From contig CAUYUJ010016283.1 of NCBI GenBank assembly GCA_963575745.1, positions 709,452 to 773,451 on the forward strand: a stretch of 64,000 nucleotides of DNA. The letters are read 5' to 3'. This DNA comes from Prorocentrum cordatum. Taxonomy: Eukaryota; Sar; Dinophyceae; Prorocentrales; Prorocentraceae. A program made the translations under genes and the position numbers. Under the pieces are notes generated by a model, which did no database searches, was not told the origin of the DNA, and was given only the letters and a program-made list of their open reading frames with translations. Below, piece after piece: positions 21,601-32,969 of this stretch (positions are counted from its first letter, which is position 1; each line of letters starts with the position of its first letter).

Positions 21601-22689
21601 CGCTTACTTCGTCTCATTGGTTGTCAGGGATTCTTGGAAACTGGTCATCTTTGATAAACGAACGCGCGCGCACTGTATGTTTTGCAGAGGGTGGCAGGGG
21701 GGCAACGGGGGCTTGGCTGGCACGGCATGACATAAATTTTCGGATGGACGACGGGGCACACTCGCATGTACATTGCAATGCGAAAAAAAGGGCAAATACG
21801 TTCGGGGGGGGGATGGGGGCCTTTTCTGTTTTAAGAAAGAAGAATACATATGGCGCACTTGCTTTTAACGAACGAGTTGACACATCCTGTGCTCTTGCAA
21901 GCATGCCACCCGCCCACCCACAACTTGGTTTGCGGCGCAAGGGGTTCTTTGAACTTAAAATGTTTTGGTAAACGAAAGCGCGCGCATAATGTGTTTGCAG
22001 AGAATGGTGGGCGGGGCCGATACCGGCTCGGCTAAGATGGCATGAAGCCACGTTCAGGGTGGACGATGGGCAGTACCATACGAAAACTGCAACACGAAAA
22101 AGGGCGCCCATAATCCTGGGACAGGGGTTACAATCGATTCCCTTCTTAGACAGAAGAACGCGTGGAACGCAACCGAAGCAATGCACTCTACGCGGCACAA
22201 CTGATTTCAACAAACGAGCCGACACATCCCACGCTCTTGCGAGCATCCCACCCACCCACACTTGGGCTTGCAAAACCCACGCGGTGGCGATTGTGATGCA
22301 TGCTCGGCATTGGCTGGCGAAACCCCGCGGCCGCGCCAACCCAGGCACGCGCGCGCAACGGTCAGCGAATTCGGCGCGACCGACGCGGCGAGCGCACGCT
22401 ATTTGAAAATTGACGTCGCGAAACCCGTCGGGCGATTGCCCTCGCTCGGACATCTGGCTTCCTTCATCGCCTTCTCGCCGGCGACCCGGCCGCAAGTCGC
22501 GAGCGCGGATCGCGGCCCAATCCTCGGCATGAGGACGGCCCCGGGCCCCACGGGGAGTGCTCCTTCACCGCCAGAGAGAGACCCACGCAGCTCGGGCAAC
22601 TGGGCGGCGACCAGAAACTCGGAGACACAGCCTGGACGAGGTAGACCACCTTGATCCAAGACGGAGGTCGCTCAAGCCTCTCGGCGCGC

Positions 22690-23390
22690 CGCCTGGCCCC
22701 GCGTCGGGCAGCGGGCCAGGTCGATGATACCTCCCCCGAAATGCACCGCAACCGCGGCATCATCTACGCGGCCGGTCCGCGGCAGATGAACCGCCATATT
22801 CGCATGCCTTCGCGACTGTCCGGATGTCCCCCACGAGCTCGGCCTTCGTCGGGCGGCCAAGAAGTCGCCCCCGCACAACGGCAAGCCGGGCAGAAGTTCT
22901 CTCCTGACCACCGCGTCCGCGGAGACAATATCAGCACCCAGCGCGCCGCGGGCGGCGGCGGTCTGCCGCCGCGAGTTGCAGCGCTGGAGGGCCCCCGCGT
23001 TTGGCCCCCCGAGCCTCTCGGCGCTGGCACTGGTGCCGCGGCGGACCCCGATGCCAATGGCCAAATCTGCGTCAGCGAACTGCTTGATCCAAGCGTCGGC
23101 CAGATCATCGCAGACACAAGACACCGCGCGAAAATGCGCCGTCGCCATGACGCAGCATACCAATCGGCAGAATTAAATACCCCGCTGTTCAATCCACGCG
23201 GCGACGCACGAAGCCAGGACACAGAGCACCCTCGGCAGATCATTCCTAGCCACGCGCGCGCCGCACAGGATCTCCACCAGCACCCTCGCTGCGATGGGCC
23301 GATAAATCTCGGTGCCAGACCGCTCCTGCGGTCGAGGGTTCGGGGGGCCGTCGTCCTCCATGGCGAGCCCCCCCCAACATCCCACGCCCT
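22690..23390 (-). pseudogene. Ty1/copia RNase H and connection region, decayed
   Basis: On the minus strand, 23,385-23,173 reads RPIAARVLVEILCGARVARN and DLPRVLCVLAS, which matches the helix between RT and RNase H in dinoflagellate-type copia polyproteins. From 23,163 the next frame reads FADADLAIG, RRGTSAS, LGGPNA, RRQTAAA, ADIVSADAVVR and LLPGLPLC. This is the RNase H core, with the first catalytic Asp in the DAD near 23,076. The usual Glu of the PEAE motif reads ADIV. A frame change separates the two pieces. It is the 3' end of the element that continues at 23,909-27,100. Confidence 0.72.
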
Positions 23391-23905
23391 GTCAGCGGGG
23401 CCGACATCTGCATCGATCCACGGGCAGTCCGCGAAGGCCTCCTCGACCGATGGACACCCTCTTCGCGAGGGCCCCCCTGCCCATCCTCGAAGCTCGTGAA
23501 TTCGGGGCCTCAGGGAACGCCTGCCAGCGCGAAGATTGCGGACTCAGAATCCGTCAGTTCCGCGTAGAAAGCGACGCGCGACGTGAATCAGTTCCCACCT
23601 TATATCCCACCACGCGCACCTTGCGTTTCAGCCACGGCACGGAGGGCCCAAGCGTTTCCGGCGCCCCGGGGCCGCCGACACAGTCAGCGGACACCTCGGC
23701 CGGGCCCACCAGCGCGAAGAAACATCAAGAATCAACCCACTCTAGACGGCAATACGCGGCACGCCCGTCGGCATCGCCCAGGTCGCCCGCCTCGCGCTCC
23801 GCGGGTCGGAAGAACAGAAGAATCGCTACGTTTCTGGGGCCCTGCGGTCCGTCGGGAATCCCAAATCACAACGGGCCCTGGCCCGCGCTCAGCGGGTCGA
23901 TCAAG
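23390..23905 (-). pseudogene. Copia pol interdomain segment, unassigned
   Basis: This gap lies between the RT and RNase H pieces of the same minus-strand element, so it should hold the RT thumb and connection. I could not follow a consistent frame. GC is high and overlapping frames are open on both strands. Confidence 0.4.
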
Positions 23906-23908
23906 TCC

Positions 23909-24793
23909 TCAATCCCCCCACGCGTCGCAACCCAAGACCGCGGGTCTCGCGACTGAGCGCCAGTTTGATGCAAGCCGGACATTTGCCCGCGGCCACTGCC
24001 GACCTGGGATCACTAAACCGGCATCGGCGGCAGCCGCTTCCTTCGGTTTCTTCGCCTTCGGCGGCGGAGGCCCCAACGCAGTCGGGCCCTCGCCGCGCCT
24101 GTCGACCCATCGTTCGGAGATCCAACCCTCGCGGCTCAAGTATCGCGCCACTGGGTCGGCGGGCCCATCTCGATTCCGTCGGGTGCGATCTCCGATGAGA
24201 TCAGGATAAACCCCCACCCTTTCTGCAAGTTGCAAGCTGGGCCAGCCAATCTGAAAATCATCAATACGCACTATCCGAAAGAGCTCCAACGCGGGATGGA
24301 AGTGGCAACTGCGCCACGAGGGAATGGACAAGAAGCCCTCCGAAAAGACATGTGGCTCGCAGCGTTGCTCGCAGCGCCCCCCGGCGTCGCGGCGGCCATA
24401 GAGCGCCAGACGAAGCCTCCTGACTGGGTCGCACATGCCAGCCCCGCTCTCTGGCCAAGCCACCTTCGGTAGCCGCGCCCGAACGGGCGCCGCCCCCAAC
24501 GCAGACTGAGGGCACGCCGGCCGCGCATCAGCCCGTTGGATGTCGCGACCAGGGAACAATGCGCAGGCGCCCGCGGTCTCTGTCGCCTGCGCGGTGACAG
24601 GGCGCGAGGAAAGCCCCTGAAACAGCGCTACGTCCTGGTCTTGATCAACGACGCCTGATTCGTCGAAGACAACACGCCGATTAAACACCCAGCCCTTGCG
24701 ACCCTCGGGGGGCTCGGCATTCTCCTCGGCGAGAATGGCGAAGACCCGACGCATATGGAATGAGTCGGCTCCTCCTGATTTTGCGCACCTCAT
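23909..24793 (-). pseudogene. Ty1/copia reverse transcriptase domain (RVT_2)
   Basis: This 294-codon minus frame follows copia RT in order. VVFDESGVVDQDQDVALFQ (residues 41-59) leads to PGRDIQRADA (residues 81-90, palm motif A with Asp89), LALYGRRDAGG (129-139), GFLSIPSW (153-160) and RIVRIDDFQ (173-181). RIDD stands where family members have YVDD, so both motif C aspartates (codons near 24,260) are present. Many family residues are replaced, for example AC for AY after motif A, which points to an old copy. The frame carries no internal stop, but upstream and downstream domains lie in other frames. Confidence 0.78.
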
Positions 24794-24794
24794 T

Positions 24795-25860
24795 CAATTC
24801 CACGACCTTCCTGTCGCCACGCGCGTCGATGTCGCGCGGTCGGCCCCACTCTTTCTTAGGCGCCGCGGTCGCGCCTGCATTCTCTCGGCAATATCGACAG
24901 GCCTCGCGACGCACGCCACGGTGGACACGTCTGCGACCCACCTCGGAGGTGGAGAGAGGGAACAGACGGGTCGCGTCGATCTGCCCGGCCCGTGATGGGG
25001 CCATAGCAAGGACACAGACCTGGCCCCCATTCCCGACGCCCGAGACGGCTCGCATTCCGCGGCCTCAAATGCATGCGAGGAACGCAGAGTCTTCCAACAA
25101 GTGCCGCGCAGGCCAAGCCAGCGCGACCCCTAACTGTCTCATCGTCGGTCGGATAACTGGAGTCCGTCTCAGCATCTGAAACCTCGTCGCGGTCGTCGTT
25201 GCCAGCGCTCGCCTCGGCGCCCTCGTCCCAGAGTCGACTGTATTTCGTCTCCGCGCCGTCGTTAACACAGTTGCAGAGCGACGCGAGGAGTCGAAAGTGT
25301 TCCCCTGCCGCAGACGTGATGCACCGCATCGGTGGTCGCGGCGCGGCGATCCCGGGTTCCTGCAGCAAGTCGGCACTCGGCCCAAAGGTCGGCACGGCCG
25401 TGGAACCGAATTCCCACTGCCCTGAACTCAGCGATCGCCTTCTCTCTGGCAAGGCCCCCCATCTTCCATCATCGCGCTGGGCGCACGCCCGGATTGGTCG
25501 AATCCTTCCGGGCCCGCGAAAGCCGAGCTGCGCAACGCCCGGGGTCGCGGGCCTCGACGGCGCCGGGGGCCGCGCAACCGGGGTCACAGAAGAACGCGAC
25601 CCTGAAATGGGTTCCCCTGTTCCTACCAGTCAGGGGCAAGAGCAGCGACAGCTCTTCCAGCGCCAGCTCCGCGGTCACAGCCCCCCTCTCGTGGCGCTCA
25701 CCCGTGGCCAGGTACTGACTGGTTCGTGCCATTATTTGTTCAAATTTCGGCCCCCCCCGCTCGGGGACGGTCAGGAAGCGCGCATGTCGCGCACTGGTCA
25801 TCTCTCGCTCTCTCGGCGCGCAGGCGGTTCCAGGCCTTCCGTCTAGCTCCCACAGGCAAC
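24795..25860 (-). pseudogene. Copia pol linker between integrase and RT, unassigned
   Basis: It lies between the integrase C-terminal piece and the RT of the minus-strand element. Near 25,870 the minus frame reads PFQCCLWELDGRPGTA, which fits the segment just upstream of RT in related polyproteins. The rest is too diverged to place. Confidence 0.4.
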
Positions 25861-27110
25861 ACTGGAACGGGAAGTGGTCCTGAGGTTCCCTCGTCATCCG
25901 TCGGGCCCTCGCCCGCCTCTTCCACGGCCGCCTCTCCCGCTCCGCCGCCGCGAGCAGGCAGCGGCGCCCCTGCGCACAGAGCCGCGCCTCCGGCAATTCC
26001 GCTCGACGATGCGGATCGCCCCCCAGACGACTGACCGCCGTCGGGGGTTCGGGCGGCCTGCCGCCGGCGACGCAAGTCACCGGACAGCAGATCACCCAGG
26101 AGACGATACAGTTACAGATGTCAGGTCGCGCACCCTCAGCAGCGGGAAGAGGACCTCAGCTCCCCGAGGCACACGGCAATAAATCCAACGGCGGCTCGCG
26201 GGCACTCCTGCGTCGACGCCGGCGCCCGCCCAGATCTGTTCTGACGTTTCAACGGCCGCCCTCTGGCCGTCTTTCCCCACGCCAGTCTAGAAGTTGCATC
26301 CCCCCAGCCGTCGAGAGGCACGCAGCAGCGATCGGGCCCAACGCGCCCATAGCCCAAGTACATTCCGAATGTTGCTCGCGACTCTGTCACGGGTTGCTCG
26401 CGGCGGCAAGGATCGGACTGCTGAGCCGCATGGCGCGAGAGGGGAAGCGAATGACACATCAAATCTGGTCATCCACGGAGACTCGTCTGAGCCTCTCTGC
26501 TGCGGGTTGTAGCACTAACAAAAGTATGGCACCGCATGCACCAAATTGGGAGCCGTCAGTCCGGCCGCCACGAGGAGTGCTCTCGCCCCGTCCTGGGCGA
26601 TCCCGCCCACCCTTTCCGCAACTGAGTTCTGCCCCTCGTTCGCAGGCCGCGCGGAGTCACGAGCGCTCACGCACTCGCTCATAGAGCGCACGCTCAGTCA
26701 CTTGCACGCCCGCTGAAGCACTGGAGCCGCGACTAAATAGACGCACGAACAGTGCTCGTTGGGCACCCGAAGGTCGACCAAGAAATCGACGACATGCTCG
26801 GCCGACTTGTCGCGGGCGCACTAGTTCGCCAACACGCCCACGCACTGGTCACGAAGCGCCACGCGCGAGGTCTCTCTGCGGAGCCCCCCCGAGAGCTCAG
26901 CAGCCGCGAACCATCGATCCATTATGCACAGGCCCCCGAACTTCGTCGGTTTGGAATACGGTCTGAAAGGCATAGATAGAGGCCCTGTTATAACTATGCC
27001 TCTGCTGCGCCCTCGGCGCCTCTGCCCGACGGCACGCCGGGCAGCGGGGGCCACTCGGCAACTGCGTCAGGGCATGCTACCTGGAGACGGCCTCTCGCCT
27101 GAGAAGCGCG
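25860..27110 (-). pseudogene. Ty1/copia integrase fragments
   Basis: Three pieces in different minus frames follow integrase order. HALTQLPSGPRCPACRRAE (about 27,075-27,020) is the tail of the HHCC zinc-binding domain with its CPAC pair. PYSKPTKFGGLCIMDRWF (near 26,950) lines up with the start of the catalytic core, where the first Asp is expected. TFGMYLGYGRVGP (near 26,370) matches the conserved C-terminal GVFLGY-type segment. Frameshifts separate all three, and I cannot place the second Asp and the Glu of the DDE triad. The element is clearly non-functional. Confidence 0.65.
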
Positions 27111-28145
27111 GCCTTGGACGCCCCAGCGAGCTCGGCATCTTCTTCCGGGTCTCCGGCGCCGTCGTCGTCGACTATCCCCACGGCGCCTGGCCCCTCAGAC
27201 ACCGCTTCGGCGACCTCGTCGTCCCCAGGGGCGCCGCCACCGAGCCGCGCGACGCTGTCGCGCGGTCTCTATGGTCTCGCCATCGTCCACTGGTGACAAA
27301 GTCACCAGATAGCGTCGCCAATGAGGGCGCATTTGCGACATGACCCGTTTCGGACCTGGCCCGGCCCAAGTTAGCCGCCGTTTGGGGCTCGCAATAGAAG
27401 TAGATGAGTGCATCCTGCCCTCGCAATGTCGCACCGTCCGAAGCACGGCCTCCATCGGCACTGTCTGGTGCGCTTTCCATATTGCCGTTCTTGAAGGAGT
27501 CCTCAGCCATCACCTTTGGCGAGCGCATCTCAAGGGTCACGCGGCACCAGAACGCCCGGAGCGCGGGGCCACCCACCTGGCCAAGATCGCCCAGCAAAGA
27601 CTCCTCCCGGGTTTGCTTCGCGGCGGGCGCGTTCGACCCAGCTGCTTCTTGGGCTTTCTGCTGGCCATATGAAGGCAGGCCTGCCATCATCTCGGCCAGT
27701 TCGCCTTGCAAGCCTCCCTAAATGTTTCGGCGACACAGGTCGTCGAAAGGTGCCGACGCGGGCGATGGTTCCTGAGCCGATATTGGGAACGGCCCGAGAT
27801 CGCAGACCGCGCAAACGCCCCCAAATGAAACTCAGCAGCCGTTTCCCGGTTCAAGCGGGGCGCTGATTTGACCGACCCCCTTTTTCCGACGAAACGGTTA
27901 CGGGTGCCTCCGAAGAGTCGGACGCGATCACGCAAGCTTGGTTGACACCGGCCAACAACGGTTGCTCGTCCAGGTTGCCCGTTCAGCACCACTCGGTGTC
28001 GGCCTCTGTTTTCTCTGCGTCCGTTCGTCGGGACCAGGGCCTTCGTCCGCCGGCGCGCTCCGCGATGACTGCGAAAAGCTGTTGTTGAAATTATGATTAT
28101 GACGAGAGGCGAGTCGGAGTCTGTCGCAATCAGGGGGCACAATCT
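27110..28145 (-). other. Possible 5' part of the copia remnant (gag/protease), unassigned
   Basis: By position this should hold gag or protease of the minus-strand element. The minus frames 27,711-27,172 and 28,142-27,687 are open, but I recognise no zinc knuckle and no DSGA protease motif. Confidence 0.3.
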
Positions 28146-29165
28146 CGAAGATGATACGTTGGATTATTTCTGGAGCCGTGACATTGCCCTTTCGCACTTT
28201 GTACACCCACCCTCGAGACAGGAACACAGCTTCGAGTTATCGCAATGATAATTTCGGCTGACAACCACATTTGGCGGATTTATCATACATTCGGGGATCA
28301 TATTAGCCAGGTTGATACGCATTTGATATAAGTGTTTTGGTTTGTTTCAATGTTTTGAATCTTATCGGAGGGATGTACCTGAAGCCACGGCTAACTCTTA
28401 GGAGTATCCGGTAAGCAAATCTACTGTATGTGATAGACCAGCCGATGGGGAACGAGTTCAGGTGCGCGCGCGGGCCCTTTTAACTTCTCAGCAGAAAAAA
28501 TGCAATGAGCAAAACATTAAATACTATATTGCTACCATCGCGGCTTGTGCCAACCTGTGCAAAAAGAAGCGGCGGCGGCACCAGCAGAGCACACGAGGGG
28601 AGCCTGAAGTCGAAAAAGAAAATCTGGTTCAAAGCGGTATTTTCGATCTGCGCTAGACCATGGCGCGCGGAGCGCCAGGGGCGGCTCCGGAGGCTCCGCA
28701 AGGGAACTCAAACGCTGCCAAAGATACTGGCGCGGACCTTCGAAAGATTATGCTTGTGACAGTTATCATTATTACTGTTTTGGTGCGAGTTAATCATATC
28801 ATGATCAAGACTGTCAGCTCTTCGTCTGGGTAATATTACTATTGCGACTGCCATTGTAAAAAACTACTCGTTTTATTATTACTCCTATCAATTTTTCCCG
28901 ATGAGATTCCGAATATTATTCTTCATAATATAATGCGTATCGCTAGTGGAAAACCAGTGAAGGTCTTCAAAAAAATGATATGATGCGTTTGTTTGGTTCC
29001 TTCTTCTTCGACTGGGGGCCTGTATTCTTTGGCAATCCTCGTCCTAGCCCTGGGGGCCTGGACGGATTCACGTCCTGGCCCTCGGCGCCCTCCAGCTGCA
29101 GCGCACGGATCCCTCTCGGAGGGGGGGGGGGGGGGGGCGCGGCGGAGCAGGCCGCCACCTGCTAA
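28145..29165. other. AT-richer DNA, no recognisable gene; G18 run near 29,120
   Basis: Base composition drops in GC relative to the copia remnant on its left. This would suit an old LTR or untranslated leader, but I find no terminal repeats. A long G run lies at about 29,120-29,138. Confidence 0.45.
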
Positions 29166-29179
29166 CGCAGGGGCCCTTC

Positions 29180-29312
29180 CCCCCTCCTCCTCCTCCCCCT
29201 CCTCCTCCCCCTCCTCCTCCTCCTCCTTCTCTTCCCCTCCTCCCCCCCCTCCTCCTCCTCCGCCTCCTGCTCCTCCTCCTCCTCCTCCTCCTGTTCCTCC
29301 TCTTCCTCTCGT
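29180..29312 (+). repeat. CTC tract, left border of NNT composite 1
   Basis: CTCCTC units with CCCCCTCC interruptions run for about 130 bp, pyrimidines on plus. The tract passes directly into the NNT region. Confidence 0.92.
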
Positions 29313-30268
29313 TACCATTAGCGTTACTCTTCTTCTTATCATCATTGTTACTCAGAACATACAGATTCGCATTAGTGCTCTACGTATTACCAAGAACATT
29401 TCTATGCGTTTGGGTATTGTTATTATGAGTCGTACTTTTAGCGTTCGCATTACTACGCCATTTGCTTGAAAATATGATTGCTAGTGTTAGGGATAATATT
29501 CGTATTCCTAGTGTTCCTCATATTAGTATCATCGTAATGTTATTATTGCTCTGGTTATTATGATTCGTAGTATTGTTTGTTTTGTTGTATTATGTTTACT
29601 TGTACTCCTAATCGTTTCTTGTCTTCGTTTTATTAATACTCGTCCTGGTTGCCTGTTCGTATTATCACTCGCATTAGTCGCATTAGAATGCTTAATAATA
29701 TTATGAGTGCGCGTATTGGTCGTACCATTTTCGTTACGAAACAAAAACAGTTTTAGTACGAGTATTACCTGTAGGGTTATTAACAGTCGGGTTCGCATTA
29801 GAATTTGTAGTACTCGGAGTGTTCTTATGATTGCTATGATAGTATGAGTAGTCTTCGTAGTACCCATATGATTTGTAGAAATATGACAAGTAGTTGTTGT
29901 ACCACTGAACATGAGAATGAATATTAGTATTAGTAGTGTTCGTATGATCCTCTTTCGTATGGCTGGTACTATCAGTATGTCTAGTGCTGCTATTATTACT
30001 GGTTTCCTGCGAACCGTATGCTTCGCAGTATTCATAGTGTCAGCTGTGTTCCTCTTCACCGCTGTACCATTAGTATTATGCTTCGCCCCATGATTACGAA
30101 TAATAATGCCATGGTTATGATAAGTGCACTTATTTCTGATATTGTGAATAGTATGATAATTCGTAATCATTGATTCGTATTAGTATGAGTATGCTTACTC
30201 GTATTCGTCTTCTTAGAATTACTCCGAATATTCGTGATATGTTTACCATTATTCCTAATAGTAGTATT
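29312..30268 (+). repeat. Degenerate NNT trinucleotide region, composite 1
   Basis: For about 950 bp the sequence reads as triplets dominated by ATT, AGT, CGT, ACT, GTT and CTT, with T in one fixed phase position over long stretches and occasional phase slips. Long open frames of Ile/Ser/Arg/Thr/Val (or Asn/Thr/Arg on minus) result. Vocabulary and flanks are the same as at 52,070-53,060. I call it a cryptic simple repeat rather than a gene. Confidence 0.8.
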
Positions 30269-30392
30269 ACAAGTATTCCTCCTCCTCCGTCTCCTCCTCC
30301 TCCTGCGTATCATCCTCCTGCCCCCCCCCCGTCTCCTCTTCCTTTTCCTCCTCCTCCTCCTCTTCCTTTTCCTCATCCTCCTCCTTTTCCTT
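30268..30392 (+). repeat. CTC tract, right border of NNT composite 1
   Basis: CTCCTCCTCCG, CTTCCTTTTCC and CCTCCTCC units end at about 30,392, where ordinary sequence resumes. Confidence 0.9.
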
Positions 30393-30394
30393 TA

Positions 30395-30900
30395 AACAGC
30401 GGGTCGAGGCTTGGCATGATGGCACTCTGGCGAGCTCAGTGTCATGTCCGACGCCGCAACGTGGCGCTTGGGTGGCACCCTGTCTTCACATGTTTCAGTG
30501 GGTTGCCGATCGCGGTGGCGAAGTTGGGTAAAGAGTTGAGCAGGGCTCGGCATATGTTTCGTGTTCTACTTGCGGGAGATAGGTCGGGTCAGGTCCATAT
30601 TGGGTTTGGTTTTCCCCGTCTTCGGTTGGTTCCTGGACCTGCGGTCCCCTTTTCTCCGCACGTGCTCACCAAGTGCCCTGTGGGCTCCAACAACAAGTAC
30701 ATGGTTATAGGCTGGGCCTGGCCCGCGCAAGGCAAACGCTTTTTGGTGTCGGCTGAGCCTGGCCAGCGCAAGGTTCACTTTCTGGGTCAATTGTAGTTGG
30801 AGCTTTCTTTCCCACTTATTACTGGTCGAGCTTGGGCCGCGGGCTTAAGGCGAGCCAGAGCGCCCAGCGCGCGGCCCGCGGCCCCGCGCGCGGCGCGCGC
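30395..30900 (+). other. Leader region upstream of the LINE, no recognised gene
   Basis: An open plus frame (to the stop at 30,796) reads a plausible but unrecognised peptide with GWAWPAQGKRFLVSAEPGQR. A GCCTGGCCMGCGCAAGG phrase occurs twice (30,717 and 30,758). By position it may be the 5' untranslated region of the LINE. Confidence 0.4.
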
Positions 30901-30911
30901 GCGACGGAGCC

Positions 30912-32093
30912 ATGCCAGGGCTGGAGCGCCCCCGCTCGCCCGCGTGGCACAGGAGGCGGAGGAGAGGAAGAGCTTCGGCGAGAAGACTCCTCTCGATGGC
31001 GAGGGCTGGCGAGTTGCTGGAGTCGCACCACGGCAAGGCGCCGAAGTCCTGGGACGCTTGGAGCAGCGAGCAGAGCAAGCCCGAGCACGAGGATTTCACG
31101 TGCTGCACGACGTGGAAGTGCAAGGGCTGGATCATCGACCAACTTTGGAGAGTAGGCCTGCAGCGCAGGTACTGCAAGGCCACCTTCAAGAAGCCCTGAG
31201 CACCAAGCAGTCCGAGAGCTCGTCCGCCAGCGGCTACAGTGACCACGGAGGCAGGCGCAAGCGAAGAGGCCAAAAGGCGGAGACCAAGGAGCTCTCGCAG
31301 GCGCCGGTGCTCATCTCGGAGAAGATGGGAGGCATGAAGCTGGCCAACAGCGAGATGCTTGGCTCCCAGCTGAAAGGCTTCGCGAAGCAGATCGAGGCGC
31401 AGATGGATCCGCCGAAGGTGAAGTCAAGGCCAAAGAGGCTCGCGGAGGCCGCCGAAGCGCTGAGGATTGCTTACAAGCACTTCACAGCGGCGGCAGCGGA
31501 CGCAAAGAAGCAGCGAGCATGGCTGCGGGAGCTCGAGGAGAAGATGAGCGATAAGGCGGCGGAGGTAGCCAAGCAGGAGGCGAACCTGGAGGCGATCCAC
31601 TCGGAGGGCAGAGAGCCGCAGCACCAGAGCTTCACGCAGCAGCTGCTCTCCCAGACGCCAGAGGAGATGGCGCTGGAGGGCATCATCGACTTAGACAAGG
31701 AGATGGAGCTCGAGGACGAAGGACGAGATGGCCAGGAAGGCTGTCATCGAGGCGAAGAAGCAGGCGCTGAAAGACCTGCAGGAAGGTGCGAAGTCGTACG
31801 CGAGCCAGTTGCAGGAGCACCTCCGCAACGCCGAGGAGGCCACAGCCAAGAACAAGGAGACGATAAAGCAGGAGGCCAAGAAGAGGAAGGTCATCTTCTC
31901 GGACGAGGACGAAGCTAAGAGCTCATCGGCGGCGGCGCCTTCGGCGGCAGCACCAGCAGGACAAGCAGCCGCAGCAGCTGATCCAGGACAGGAAGACGAC
32001 GGCAACCCCGACCAAATGATGGAGGAGGAGGAGCTTGCCAAGGCCGGGGCGACGCCCGCAGCAGGCGGGCAGGCCGCTGGCACCCAGCATTGA
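30912..32093 (+). pseudogene. LINE ORF1: zinc-ribbon-like and coiled-coil protein, frameshifted
   Basis: Three plus frames join into one protein. The first (to 31,199) reads FTCCTTWKCKGWIIDQLW then RRYCKATF, a Cys-rich pattern like the N-terminal finger of dinoflagellate LINE ORF1 proteins. The second (about 31,200-31,720) reads ISEKMGGMKLANSEMLG and a long Ala/Glu/Lys/Leu coiled coil (LAEAAEALRIAYKHF, REDLEEK-like stretches). The third (31,728-32,093) continues the helix (ALKDLQEGAKSYASQLQEHL) and ends in an acidic, Ala-rich tail and stop. ORF1 proteins bind the element RNA. The two frame changes suggest a pseudogene, though sequencing error cannot be excluded. Confidence 0.68.
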
Positions 32094-32189
32094 CACGCAC
32101 GCCCCGGCGCCCGCAGCCCAAAGACCGACGGGGGCGCCAAGAGTATCTTCGTCGGCGCAGCATCACCACGTGGGGGCCTGCTGCGGAGT

Positions 32190-32968
32190 CGTGGCTGAAG
32201 GAAGAGCACCTTCGGATGCACACCTGATGCAGGAGACACACCTTCGGCTACACCTGCTGGAGGAGAAGGAAGCGATCCTACACAAGTGGGGTCTAAAGGC
32301 GTGCTTCGCAGCATCACAGCCTTCGGCCAAGTCAGAGAGAGGCTCGAAAGGGGGTGCGATGATAGCTACAAGGCCACACTTCAAATCCACATTTGTTCGA
32401 GAGCATGCGGCGCATGGCAGTGCATCGGGGGCCACTGCTGGCAGCCGCGCACAGCGTCAAGACCAAGAAAGTGAAGCGTTTGGTTTATTACAAACGGAAG
32501 ATTGGAAGGCGAATGACGCGGCGGCTATATCCGCGGTGCGACCAGCCGCTTAGAGAAGGAGCTAACGCCAGAAGGCTGGCTGAAGTAGCAAAGTTTACGA
32601 AAGCGCAGTGCAAGCCCGGAATTATCGCGGGGGATTTCGATGTCAACCCGACGAGATTTGCACGGGAGGGCTTCTGCGACCTCTTGGGCGACGCGCGCAT
32701 CTACACGCTGCCTGGCGAGACGCCCACGCGCTACAAAGCGGAGGAGCCGTCGCTCATGGACCACGCGCTGGCACGCCCAGAGGCGTGCAAACACATCATC
32801 AGCCTGAAGGCAGTAACGGACGTCAGTTGGAAGCCACACATCGGCCAGAAGCTGACGATCAAGGCGGAGCTGGAGCACAACCTCACCAGGGCGCTGAAGA
32901 TGCCGCGCCCACGTTCCCACCCAAAGCTCGACAGGAGGAAGAGGCCCAACCCAGACAGCACAGCATAA
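32190..32968 (+). pseudogene. LINE ORF2 endonuclease domain (EEP family), frameshifted
   Basis: The first frame reads LMQETHLRLHLLEEKEAI (QETH holds the metal-binding Glu) and SKGGAMIATRPHF. After a frame change near 32,470-32,550 the second reads PGIIAGDFDVNP (the GDFN-type catalytic segment, near 32,640), LPGETPTRY, SLMDHALA (the SxxDH-type segment, near 32,755) and DVSWKPHIGQKLTI (the C-terminal His). These are the ordered landmarks of the apurinic-type endonuclease that nicks target DNA in LINE retrotransposition. The frame ends in a stop at 32,968. Confidence 0.8.
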
Positions 32969-32969
32969 A

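Larger units (their letters stand above)
20555..22430 (+). repeat. Family D repeats, ~310-bp units around an inserted family E copy
   Basis: A segment starting ACGAGTTGACACATCCCACG occurs at 20,580, 21,868 (shorter) and 22,213. It continues into CCCACCCACCC, CAAAACCCAYGCGGTGGCGATTG and GGCCGCGCCAA at 20,640-20,760 and 22,265-22,390. The intervening 21,655-21,960 and 21,970-22,260 are also copies of each other (GGACGAYGGGSA, GCAATGCGAAAAAAAGGGC against GCAACACGAAAAAGGGCGC). A diverged inverted copy lies at 50,585-50,660. No protein is recognised. Confidence 0.7.
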
